DNA of 64,000 nt from Hofstenia miamia (taxonomy: Eukaryota; Xenacoelomorpha; Acoela). A model generated the notes under the pieces. That model saw nothing but the letters and a program-made list of their open reading frames with translations, had not been told where the DNA came from and searched no databases. The stretch covers positions 2,226,663 to 2,290,662 of the forward strand of contig SCFE01000032.1 of assembly GCA_004352715.1 (NCBI GenBank). The letters run 5' to 3'. Shown in pieces: positions 54,001 to 64,000 of the stretch. Each line of letters starts with the position of its first letter. Position 1 is the stretch's first letter. Made by a program: the position numbers and the translations under genes.

Positions 54001-55225
54001 AAAACGCACAACACAGAATATAAACTAGCCAACAATTGAAGAATAAAGTAAAGTACTTATGGATTAAAATTTTTAAAAAATATGCTTCAAATATACATAA
54101 ATTTACAAAATTTTTACAATTCTCTACTAGATTTTTTAAGAATTTCTGAAATTTAAAGAATTGATAAAAATAATATTTTTGCAAATTTCTGAAGTTTGAA
54201 CGGTATTTGTATTATATTCCAAGGATCAATCAACCTCAAATTCAAAGTGTTGCTTCTCTTTGAAATTAGGAAGAAAACTGCAGAATTAACCGTCGGTTTT
54301 TGAATCTTGCTCTACCGTGGCAAATTCAGATAACAAGCTATGTAGCGATTCTCAATGATACCTGTATAGTCAAAGATTAAGAAGCCCGAAAAATTTTGGG
54401 ATTTATTACATTTTTAAAAAAAATACTGAAAACAATTTATTAACATTGACTATTTCTATGGTTAAGAAAGTTATCACAAATATAAGATATTAGCCATGAA
54501 TGACATTTTGTTTTTAAAACCATTTATAAATCAAGTTAGACGAAGCCGCACAGCATTTGGATCAAGTTGAGTGAATTCCATAGTATTTTTGCCTTTGAAA
54601 ATAATCGAAAATTGAAAACATACGCAAACAAAATATTGAAGATTTTTGGTAAAAATTGAAATTTAATTGCACTATTTTAATCCTGAGCATTTATTTAGTA
54701 ATCAAGAAATTATAGAATAATAATATATGCTATATTAGACAAATTTTAAAATAGTCTATAAGAATTCAAACAAATAACAATAGTAATGAATCCACATCCA
54801 ACGCATTATAAACCATCTTTAAGATAGTAAATTAAAAAGAAAAATTTAATCAATTGCGAAAGGAAGATGTAATGCATGTGAAAAAATTGGAATGAAAAAT
54901 TTCAGTTTCCCACTAGACATTTCTATACCATTTTCGATACAATAATGACATCTTCGCAATCAACTATGACATTTTTGCAAAAAAAGTGCCAATATGTTTA
55001 TTTTTTCTCGTTTGAGGGTATTTGTTTCTCTTGTTTTGTAAATTAAGATTTGACCAAGGGCTCTTTCTACATTGTAATATTCTTATCTTCATAACAAACT
55101 GTTGATATACTTAGTCATTGCTATTGTTTTTCAGAACTTATTTCTTTTAAGCACTCTTAGTTGAGATGAGTCGGAATTCAACATTCGCCCAAAATTAAGA
55201 CAATAGATATTAATGAATAAGTGAT
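54000..55225. other. AT-rich intergenic DNA, nothing recognised
   Basis: No gene, RNA or clear repeat identified on either strand. Confidence 0.45.
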
Positions 55226-55229
55226 TGAC

Positions 55230-56515
55230 CTTTTGAGATGCGATTCTATCCGAATCCGAATTTTTAAAAGAATTTTAGTTTTCGATTCGAAACGGATCCG
55301 AATATAAATAACTATTCTAAAAATAAATAAACATGGACTTAAGATATATTTATGTTCTTTTCAAATGCGAATAGAAAATTTTATGTGCTTTAAGATAGTC
55401 TTGAAATCCAAAATGTACATATACGATATACCGAGTAGGACATTGCCGGGTTTGGACCGAGGTATTGGTAAAATGGGACAACTTACGCAATGGTGCATGT
55501 AAATCAACTCAAATGTAGAGAATCCTATATAACTTAAAAACAACGTGTTGAAAAATCAATGTTAAATTTTGAAATATTACAATAGTATCAAATGGTCTTC
55601 TAGTACTACAATCTAATACAGTCAATTTTGCTAAAGCAAACAAAAAATTCAAGAAATGTTTTTGTCAATGATAAGATGGGACTATAATTTTTGGTCAATT
55701 TCCATCTATGTTAGAAATAAATTGCTTCTTATATCTGTAACTGTCCACCCACAAGAAGCAAATCCGTTTCTGATTGGCGTGAATTTGATTATGAATGGAA
55801 AGTGAAGGTTGTTCTGCCAAACTTGAAAAAAATTAATTTCTTTGCTTATTTTTAAGCTTCGTAGTAATTTAATTCCTAAAATTGTCATCAGCATAATCAT
55901 AATATATTCATTATTTAAATAGCTGAGTTTCTTATGAGATTACAGTTCTAATAATTTTATTATGTCCAAATCCAAAAATCACCATTTTGCAATGTTATTA
56001 TGAACTGAGAATTAAAGTTGTTTCAAACAACAAGATAAAACTTACTCCAAAATTGAAAGCTAAGGCGATGAAAACAAGAATAGTCCAAACAATGGCAAAT
56101 TAAGACCAAACCCAAAATATATATTGCAAGTCATTAAAAAATTGCAGCAGAGTGTATTAAAATCCGTGATAGCCGTGATAGAAAAATTCATTTTTCAAGC
56201 TAAATTTGACATTTAAATATAATTTTGAATTTTACTTTTCATTGAAATTGGATATTAGATTGGATTACAAATTTTAAATTATACAAAAGCAACATTAAAT
56301 AAAATAATAACCTTTTATTGTTATGCCAAACGTATGGCTCTATAAAACGTTTGTATTAGTGATTATAATAATTACGAAACTTCATTCAATGTAAAAATGT
56401 GCATAATATATAAAATTTAAAATATACACAATTACTAAAAATTTTTGGATCCGAAATCTTCTCAAAATGTAGATCCGATCCGAACCGATTTTGAGATCCG
56501 ATCCCATCCATCTCT
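55230..56515. mobile_element. Possible inverted-repeat element with GGATCCGA-rich ends
   Basis: The left end (55,238-55,310) has GAGATGCGATTCTATCCGAA and ACGGATCCGAA; the right end read on the minus strand (56,515-56,440) has GAGATGGATGGGATCGGATC and TTCGGATCC. Imperfect but in opposite orientation, about 1.29 kb apart, with non-coding AT-rich DNA between. Confidence 0.35.
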
Positions 56516-56829
56516 GTTCTTATTATAGTACAGAAACTTGAGTAGAATTTTATACAACCAGTTTATACAATTTAGTACATTTTATTGCATAAAAAAGAGA
56601 AACTAACACCCTCAAAACGAGAGAAAATATTAAAACATGTCACTATTTAATGCAAATTTGTCACAATTGATTGCTAATGAGTGAGAAATTGAATAGATTC
56701 ATCCCCGTGGAGTTATTCTCGCTTTCAAACATTAACCATTGCAATCAACGCAGCACACTTGTCAATGATTTTAACAATGACATATTTCGTTTGTAGAAGC
56801 ACGTTGATATCCGACTCAGGAACGGCGTC

Positions 56830-57265
56830 CGGTCACAAATAGCAGAAACAAGGTCTTCTCACTGAAAAAACTTCAAAACTGTGCCATGAAAGAGTTTTAG
56901 CAACTTTTTTTAAGTAGACATAAGCAATATTTTGAAAAATTGCAGATGAGAATTAAGCTCAAAACTGCATTACAGAAATTTCAGGGAGATTAAGATTTTA
57001 TTATGAAATAGGCATTGATTTCAAAAAAAGATCAGTGTTCACCAAAAGTCGATTGACACTATCAAAAGACTCTCCAAAATAACTTTATAGGTTATGCTAA
57101 AAGTAAATTACCATGTTCTAAAAACTTTCAGCAAGATAACTGCCAACACACGAAGCACAGGTGGTGAAGAATTGGCTCAGTCAAAAAGAAGTGGGTGATC
57201 TTCTGTAGTCTGCACACGCACCGAATCTTAATGTTATAGAAAATTGCTGGGAAAAGATCAAGTGA
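56830..57265 (+). pseudogene. Tc1-family transposase, decayed
   Basis: The clear part is 57,128-57,262: a QQDNC box with the second catalytic Asp, VVKNWLSQKEVGDL in the next frame, then SAHAPNLNVIENCWEKIK with the catalytic Glu. A weaker GLLTEKTSKLCHERV piece at 56,850-56,900 may be the N-terminal DNA-binding part. Frameshifts and stops are present; no inverted repeat identified. Confidence 0.75.
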
Positions 57266-57269
57266 GTGT

Positions 57270-58000
57270 TCTGAAAGCAAGAACATCGCAATCTGGATGA
57301 CTTGTGGTAGCATTCTCAAGAAATCTGAATTTTTAATAATGTGCTGAACTTGTAAACAGCATGTTTCATTGTATGCGTAATCTATAATTCGAACAATTTT
57401 AAAAATAATAAGCAAACGGTTTCTCTACATAGATATATTAAAAAACGTTTACAAATTAATAATGCATGTATCTTGTCCACGATCTGTCTGATAGCTTGCT
57501 TAGGAAAGAATTACTTTAATTTTCGTTTCTTGTTTATTTTGTCTATAAATACATCTTTAAATGATTTTTTTAAATTTTCGTCTATGCCTTGAGATACCCT
57601 AGTTTAAAATTAATAACTGATTTAGTAACTGGGAATTTTTGCATAACAACTGTACATTGCATTGCACTCAGAATCGGTTTTCGTGCGCCATCGCGCGGCA
57701 AAAATACCAATTCAGAAGCTATCTTAATACATGTAAAATATATTTTTAACGATTTTTACTAGAGCAATGTGGAACAAATTTCTAACTAATTTATCATCAA
57801 TGGTCTTCCAGTGTAATCAAACCAACAAAAAATTAATTAAAAATAATTACGGCCACATCACCAAAAATGCTTCTCAAAACAAGTAGCCCTACATTATTTA
57901 ATGCCTTGCTGAGCAGTAAGGGTAGAATTGTTTGTAAATATAACTGTAAATTCAGATTCGGTGACCCCAAAAAGGGCCAAGCAGAAGCTTTCAGGATTCG
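57270..58000. other. AT-rich intergenic DNA, nothing recognised
   Basis: No gene identified; GTGCGCCATCGCGCGGCAAA near 57,683 resembles the short repeat at 51,660 and 58,193. Confidence 0.4.
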
Positions 58001-58012
58001 AGGGGCGACAGT

Positions 58013-58157
58013 CTGGGGGGGGGGGGNNNNNNNNNNNNNNNNNNNNNNNNNNNNNNNNNNNNNNNNNNNNNNNNNNNNNNNNNNNNNNNNNNNNNNNNNN
58101 NNNNNNNNNNNNNNNNNNNNNNNNNNNNNNNNNNNNNNNNGTGGGGGGGGGGGGGGG
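58013..58157. repeat. Poly-G tract broken by a gap
   Basis: Runs of G on both sides of the N run 58,027-58,140, preceded by GAGGGGCGACAGTCTGG. The glycine-rich open frames here are artefacts of the homopolymer. Confidence 0.85.
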
Positions 58158-58159
58158 AA

Positions 58160-59260
58160 TTACATGTTTAAATTTCTGGGCGAAAAAAACAAAACGCCAC
58201 TGTGCGGTAGGATTTTAAAACGCTGTAACTTCGCAACCCATTACCCAATTTCAAATTTCTTTTTCAAAATAATGAGTTTAAAAAATTCTACAACATAACT
58301 TGGATTGGCGAAATTATAATTGTTGATGCGATATTTTTATTGATTTTTTGTAAGAATTGATAAAGTCTTAGACTTAATATAATACATTCCTTAAGGATAT
58401 AGTTAAGGGGAATATGAATTATATTACATAATTTAAGCTGTAAATGTCCTCACAGTTAGTAATATGTAACTTAACGAAAATTTGTTTAACCGCCACATGC
58501 TTCAAGATTCGTGTTGTACAAATATGTCTAGCCCATTTTTACTGATTAAAACATATTTCATCTTAGTTATTTAAAAACTATTTATATGCCTCATTTTTAG
58601 AATATACAAGTATTTGGCAATCCTCAATAATCCAAGATATTAATTTTTTTTAGACTTATCTTTGATTTTAGACTTTTTCGGACTTAATGAAATGCTTCAT
58701 TTAAAGCCATGAAAATTATAGTAAAACCGAAATAATTTTGAGAATATTCCACCATTGCATTAAATACAGTTGCTGCAAAAATATTTTGCCAATGTAATAG
58801 AGCCAATTTTAGATCACTAAAAATATACTTATTCTCAAATCAAACGTATTTTTACAAGCAATTTCAGTAATGTGATAATATAGTAATCATTGCGAAGAAG
58901 CTGGGTGTGTCAGAGTCAGATGTGTATGTACACCGAAAATATTTAAAAAAAAGTACATGAGTGCGGCTGCTTTCGAAGGTGGGATTCACTCCTTTTTTCT
59001 TTTTATATCAGATAATACAGAGGAGATCCAACAACATTTGTTTAATATTTTCGTTCATTTCTTTACTAAAAATTGTATGCAAAAAAGCCTTCACTTGGGG
59101 CATAAGAATATATTAGCAATGTTAATTTTCCATCAATCTAAATCAATAAATTTCGCCTACAATATGCATTGAATATTCATGAGTACATGAAAGTGCATCA
59201 AGTCACTTAAATATCATATTCTGTGTTTTAGATGACAATATATACGGATGTCTAATAAAC
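58160..59260. other. AT-rich intergenic DNA, nothing recognised
   Basis: Short open frames only, no motifs. (58,957-59,172 has a 71-codon frame without recognisable features.). Confidence 0.45.
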
Positions 59261-59269
59261 AGTGCATTA

Positions 59270-60020
59270 TAATGGCCTTCAAAAAACGTACGGATGAAGA
59301 AAATTGTGCCAAGCTAACGCATAGTTTTCAGGTTGAATCTGATGCTTTTGATACCTTAGCCCTTCATGGGCATGAAGAGGAGACCTCTAACTTTCTGCAA
59401 TTGTTGTATTTAAGATGACATGACATACCGGGGCGGAAACACTGAACAAGAGGTACATCTAAAATTAAAAAAAATGATAAGAAATCTAGGTCCTATCACA
59501 ATGTTAGGATACATTTTCAGAATATCAAATGAAATAGCGGTGGACAAACGCCCATTCTTCTCACAAACGCTTGTAGATCTTAGAAAAAAATTAGGATAAT
59601 AATCCACGCACTCGAGCGGTTGGTATTTCCAATTTGTCATAAATCCTAAAATCTATGTTTAGAATTCTGACACTATGATCATTCTACTCTCAGAGAGATT
59701 CGCTTCACTCCAACACAACTGCTCTATAATTGTGAAATGACATCTATTCATATGATAGCATGACTAAATCGTCAACGAAATGCCACAAGGAACTGAAACA
59801 CATCAATCAAAAAAATTCAAAATGAGTCTATGCAAGCTTGCACACCCATTATGTGAATTGAGACATGGGGAGAAGGGCTTCGTGAAAAACATGAAGAGTT
59901 TTGAAATAATCATTACAAAATTGGAAGAACCACTGTCATACGAAGTTCTAGTTGACAACATGCGAATTTTCACCGCACCAAAAACCTATGCAGTTTTCGA
60001 AGAAATCGAAATGTAATTCC
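59270..60020 (+). pseudogene. Unidentified broken coding region
   Basis: Several neighbouring plus-strand frames look coding-like: MAFKKRTDEENCAKLTHSFQ (59,273), RGGNTEQEVHLKLKKMIRNL (59,430), IRISNEIAVDKRPFFSQTLV and the 78-codon 59,780-60,016 (CKLAHPLCELRHGEKGFVKN). Composition is less AT-biased than around it. It may be a decayed transposon protein; I recognise no domain. Confidence 0.3.
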
Positions 60021-62230
60021 TTCTCCGCAAAGCTATTATGATGATTTTGGAGAATTGGATTAACATCAAAACCGAGGGTCAAGCCCTAACTTACATTCAT
60101 CTAGGAATAAGACAATACCTGAGAGGTATGTAAGTGTTATCAATTCTCAATCACATTTCATACATCTCCTTAGAAAAAGGAGGATTCAAGGGCAACAATT
60201 TTGACTGGTACTAACAAGAAATGTGTACCTCCCCCTTAAGACACAAGTGCATCTATATATGTGTTATTTATTTTAACAGTTGATTTAGTGGTACTTTTAG
60301 TACCCTAGAGTTATTAATTCTTTAACAGTTTTAAAGATTTAAATGAAATTTGATGATATTGATTTTCATGGAAAACCTAGAATGCTACATTTAGAAGTTC
60401 CAACATAATTTGCCCATGACAACCTGAAATGTTGTTGTATACTAGGTGAAGTCAAAAGGGAAAACTTATCATGAAAATCGGTTTTTATGAAAATTAGAAA
60501 TTTACTAGTTTACTAACAACGAACTTATCAAATAGACTTAATGCAAATGCTTATAGTTATATTTTATCAGATGTAACTTAGAAAAATTTGAATTGTAATT
60601 TTCGAACTTTTACTAAAGGAAAATCCGAAACAAAATTTAACTAGTTAATGGTTGATGGTTATTATAATTCGTGTTGGTGGCAAAGACTGTCAGTAAATAC
60701 ATGAACAATTGTCTCATATTTAGACTTTAGCAATAAAATCATTGAAGGCCTCGCGCAAACGATACAACTTTTGTTATTAGATAAATTAAGGTAAGAAATC
60801 AAATTTGAGGAATTCAAATTATTTCCAAATGATCATATCACATTGCTCGCTATAATTTATTTGACAAATAATGGATCGTTTGCGTGGAGACTAAACCATT
60901 TATGCAAATTAGGAATTAATTAATTTAATCTCTATCTGTACGCATTCTATTACAATATCGTACAATATTTCTATAACTAATAGAATGATTTTTTCAGATA
61001 ATTGATTTCAAAATGACACATACATGGTAACTATTTGCTGATATATGTTAAAATTTCTAAACATTAACTTTAAGAAATCTTAACTTAAAAATATCAATGT
61101 TGTTTTTGTTTACTAGTAATTGCTGACTTGTTTAAATGGAATTCTAATTAATGCATTAAATGTCGCATTGACGTATTTTTGAAGAGGGCATAGTATTTCA
61201 TCAAAATATTATCAAACATTGTTCCTTAGGTCCTAAACAATTCCTAATAACTATTAATTTTCTTGCTTCAAGTAAGACTTGAATTGAGTACATTTCTGGT
61301 TAGTTTGGCATTCAAATCCCCTTATCATTGTGACAATCTTCTTATATATTTCAAATATTTCACAGTAAAGCTAATATCAGTCAGCACACAAAGCTCAATT
61401 GCCCAACACAGAATATTAATTTTCAATGTTATATTTCCAATTATTTGTACAGTACAGTATTTTTACATTTAGGGATTTAAAATTTTATCTCCTTCTAAAC
61501 CCTTAACCTGGAATGATAACTTTTGTTGGAAATATATTTACAATACACTTGCATATAGATAAGATAAGATAATCTATATTCATTAGAATTTTTTACAATA
61601 TTTTACTGATATTTCAAATGAATAGCGTCATTAACTACTATGTACAAAAAATGAATAACAAAAATGAAATAAATAAAACAACACTGACTACGGATAGCTT
61701 ACGAATTTCGATTTATTGTATAATCGTTATTATANGCTTGTCCATTGGACATTTTTTTCTGTCCAATCCAATACGAAAATTCTAGAATTGTCCAATTGGA
61801 ATCCAATCAAATTCCAACCTAATTTTGAGTTTCTTAATCCAAATATTCTTTGCAACATACATTGGATGTCTTTGATTTCACATAATATTTATTTAAGTAT
61901 AATGCACAAATCTTCTTTATGCGATTATTAAGCCCTGGTAAAACCAGAAAAATACATAATTTCAAAGAAAACTCTTCCAGAAAGGAAAATCCTAGCATAG
62001 TTTATTAAGTTTTTGCATACAAAGTATCATAGATCTACTGATAATATAGTTTCATAAACTGACACCAACTATCCAAAAAGTTATGTATTCGAAATTCGGA
62101 CATAAATAACAATGCAACCAAAGAATTTAAGAATTGATTTATCATATGCTGTCCTATTAGAATACAAAAGCACAATAATACTGGTCCAGTCATTGTGTTC
62201 TAATCAAATAAAATTTTAGAAAACATAATT
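60021..62230. other. AT-rich intergenic DNA
   Basis: No gene recognised; single N at 61,735. Nothing in the short open frames supports coding. Confidence 0.45.
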
Positions 62231-62379
62231 ATTTTGTGCTCACATAACAATATTGCAGTTAGTTACCATTATATGGCGCATTGTATTCATAGTATTATTT
62301 AGGGCCTGCAAGTAATCGAAATTTCTACTCGGGTTTGGGTTTTGTTGATTGAAAACGAATAGTGTAGTGTATGNNNNNA

Positions 62380-64000
62380 GCAGGGGACCTAGTATGGTTC
62401 CTTGAGGTACACCATTATTGACAGACAACCAATTTGAAAAAGTATCATTTAATTTAACTCGCTGAAGTCTATTACTTAAGTAATTAGATATAAGGTGAGC
62501 ACTGTTAAGAGAAAAACCAATATTTTTTTAATTTTCTTATTAATATATCATGGTTAATAGAATCGAATGATTTTGAGAGGTCAAGACAGGCAATAGCAAC
62601 AAATTTATTAGAGTCTAATAGTGCTCTCCATTTTTCTGTCGTTTGTATAAGTGCGTCTGATGTTGAATAATTTTTTCTGAAACCAAATTGTGATTTGGAC
62701 CATAGTTTATGATGATTTAAATGAAGTGTAATTTGTTCATGTAATAGTCTTTCAAATATTTTACTGATTGGTGATGTAATAGATATAGGTCGATAGTTTT
62801 TGGGACATTTTGGGTCGTCTTTTTTGTAAATTGGAGTAATATGAGCCTGTTTCAAGAAATCGGGAAAAATATTCCATTTTAAGCATTCATTAAAGATATA
62901 ATTTAAAGGTTCGGCAATATATTTCGCATTGTTTTTTAGTAACCATATTGGAATTTTCGAGGGGCCGCTTGACTTGTTTGATTTTAGTTTCTTGATTGCT
63001 TTAATTACTTCAAAACTTGTTATAAAGCGAAAACCAAATTCAGGGATGTGCCTATTAGGAATTATTTCCTGGAATTTTGTTTGAGGACCGTCGTAATTAC
63101 CTAGGTTTGCAAATGTTTGATTTAAAATATTGGAAATTTCAAAATCAGAGACGTATTGATTTCCATCGGGGTCTACAATTTTTTCTATGGGAGAAGATTT
63201 TGATTTGGTACAATTCGAGATTTCGTTAATCAATCTCCATTTACTCTTTTGGTTCGGTAATTTTCTATATTCATGTTTAATATACTCATTGTAAGCTTTA
63301 CGATTTTCTATATTAGAAATATTTCTAGCTTCTTTGTATAATGCATAACTTTCAGGAGTACGGGCGTTAGAAAAAAATTTAAACGCGTCATTTTTTTTGT
63401 TATTAATTGTTTGCAGAAATCGGAAATCCAAGGCTTGTCATTCTTTATGTTTTTGCGAGAATGATTAGTAACAAGGATTTTTTTTCAGGACAATATTAAT
63501 CTAAATAGGATTCAAGAATATCAAGAAAGCTTTTGATCATGTTGCTAGGATCAACCGCAACGTATACAGAAGTCCAAGTTTCACGTAAAAGAACATTTTT
63601 CAGGTTATCTATATTATCAGACGATTTTTCACGAATAGTGATCCATTTTTTGGATATTTCAGAGCGTATTTTAGCTTTAGGGAAACTGGCTGATATTATA
63701 CAGTGATCAGAGAATGGACATTCAGAGGAGTAGTATAAGAAATCAAGATTATTTTCGGGCAGTGCAATATAGTCAATCAAAGTTGCACTATTGGCTGCGA
63801 TTCTTGTAGGAATGAAGGCATTTGCCGTTTTTAAATTAAAAGTATTAAAAAAGAGATTAATCGTTTTATTATCACGTTTATTTAAGTAATTTAGGTTCCA
63901 ATCACCCATTAATATTAAATCTTTACTTTCTGAGTAGGCCAGTGAAATTTCATTCTCAAGTTGTTCAAAAAATTCATTAGTAATACATTTATTTGGGCAG
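62380..64000 (-). mobile_element. LINE copy running off the window end (endonuclease and RT)
   Basis: Minus strand. 63,496-63,909 and on to the edge is the endonuclease C-terminal half (LILMGDWNLNYL, IPTRIAANSATLIDYIALPE, PFSDHCIIS with the catalytic His). 62,505-63,431 is a 308-codon frame: linker, NKSSGPSKIPIWLLK, HITPIYKKDD, YRPISITSPISKIFERLLHE, QFGFRKNYSTSDAL, CLDLSKSFDSINHDIL (palm A). After a single-base shift in a homopolymer near 62,515 it continues SAHLISNYLSNRLQRVKL and NNGVPQGTILGPL, then stops at five Ns. Same family as 10,908-11,422. Few lesions, so relatively recent, but broken. Confidence 0.88.
62505..63431 (-). pseudogene. LINE reverse transcriptase open frame
   Basis: The long open part of the 62.4-64.0 kb element: RT fingers and palm A with the first catalytic Asp in DLSKSFDS. 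It is separated from the endonuclease by one frameshift near 63,430-63,495 and from the PQG block by another. The YADD block is beyond the N run and not found. Confidence 0.85.

Noticed and set aside
53903-54184. 93-codon frame with a YIYIYI repeat
   Set aside because: Translation of a (TA)n microsatellite and its AT-rich flank. Other IYIYI frames in the window have the same cause.
57867-58298. Glycine-rich open frame across a gap
   Set aside because: The glycines come from a poly-G tract around Ns; most of the frame is unknown sequence.

Overview
The window is nuclear DNA from an invertebrate animal. It is AT-rich (roughly 30% GC by eye), its genes have introns, and it carries many decayed LINE and Tc1/mariner copies, (TA)n microsatellites and assembly gaps. 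There is no prokaryotic organisation. The myosin sequence looks more lophotrochozoan-like than insect or vertebrate. Introns as short as 42-44 bp with a TTTAG acceptor would fit a small-genome group such as rotifers or flatworms, but I cannot fix the phylum from the sequence alone.

The dominant locus is a complete muscle myosin II heavy chain gene on the minus strand (48,089 down to 30,997). I could follow 38 coding exons through every splice phase to one uninterrupted product of 1,957 residues, or 1,958 with the other exon 6. Two mutually exclusive versions of exon 6 both encode the ATP-binding P-loop but differ in loop 1. The intron between them carries a strong RNA hairpin. Including both exons would create an immediate stop codon, and both have acceptors unlike the TTTAG used by most other exons.

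A second gene, also on the minus strand, encodes a 150-residue four-EF-hand calmodulin/troponin C-like protein. Its three exons are spread over 21,869 to 15,511, and its last intron (about 5.9 kb) holds Tc1 debris and a 1-kb gap. Its last exon appears twice.

Four stretches are repeated almost exactly on either side of a single N or a short N run: 6.6-7.9 kb, 13.2-15.7 kb, 35.0-36.8 kb and 47.7-48.1 kb. These are most likely unmerged contig ends. They duplicate myosin exons 1 and 27 and the last EF-hand exon.

The rest is transposon-dominated. At least seven LINE remnants are present (about 4.3-4.8, 5.7-8.2, 10.9-11.4, 22.1-24.9, 26.1-26.5, 27.5-28.3 and 62.4-64.0 kb). The 22.1-24.9 kb copy carries a 2A-like NPGP peptide ahead of its endonuclease domain. 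There are three Tc1-family fossils (15.9-16.3, 20.2-20.9 and 57.1-57.3 kb), two foldback elements with arms near 175-200 bp (13.2-13.9 and 53.3-54.0 kb), a small inverted-repeat element inside a myosin intron, and a GC-rich CCCGCA-repeat island (52.2-52.65 kb). No tRNA, rRNA or CRISPR array was seen.
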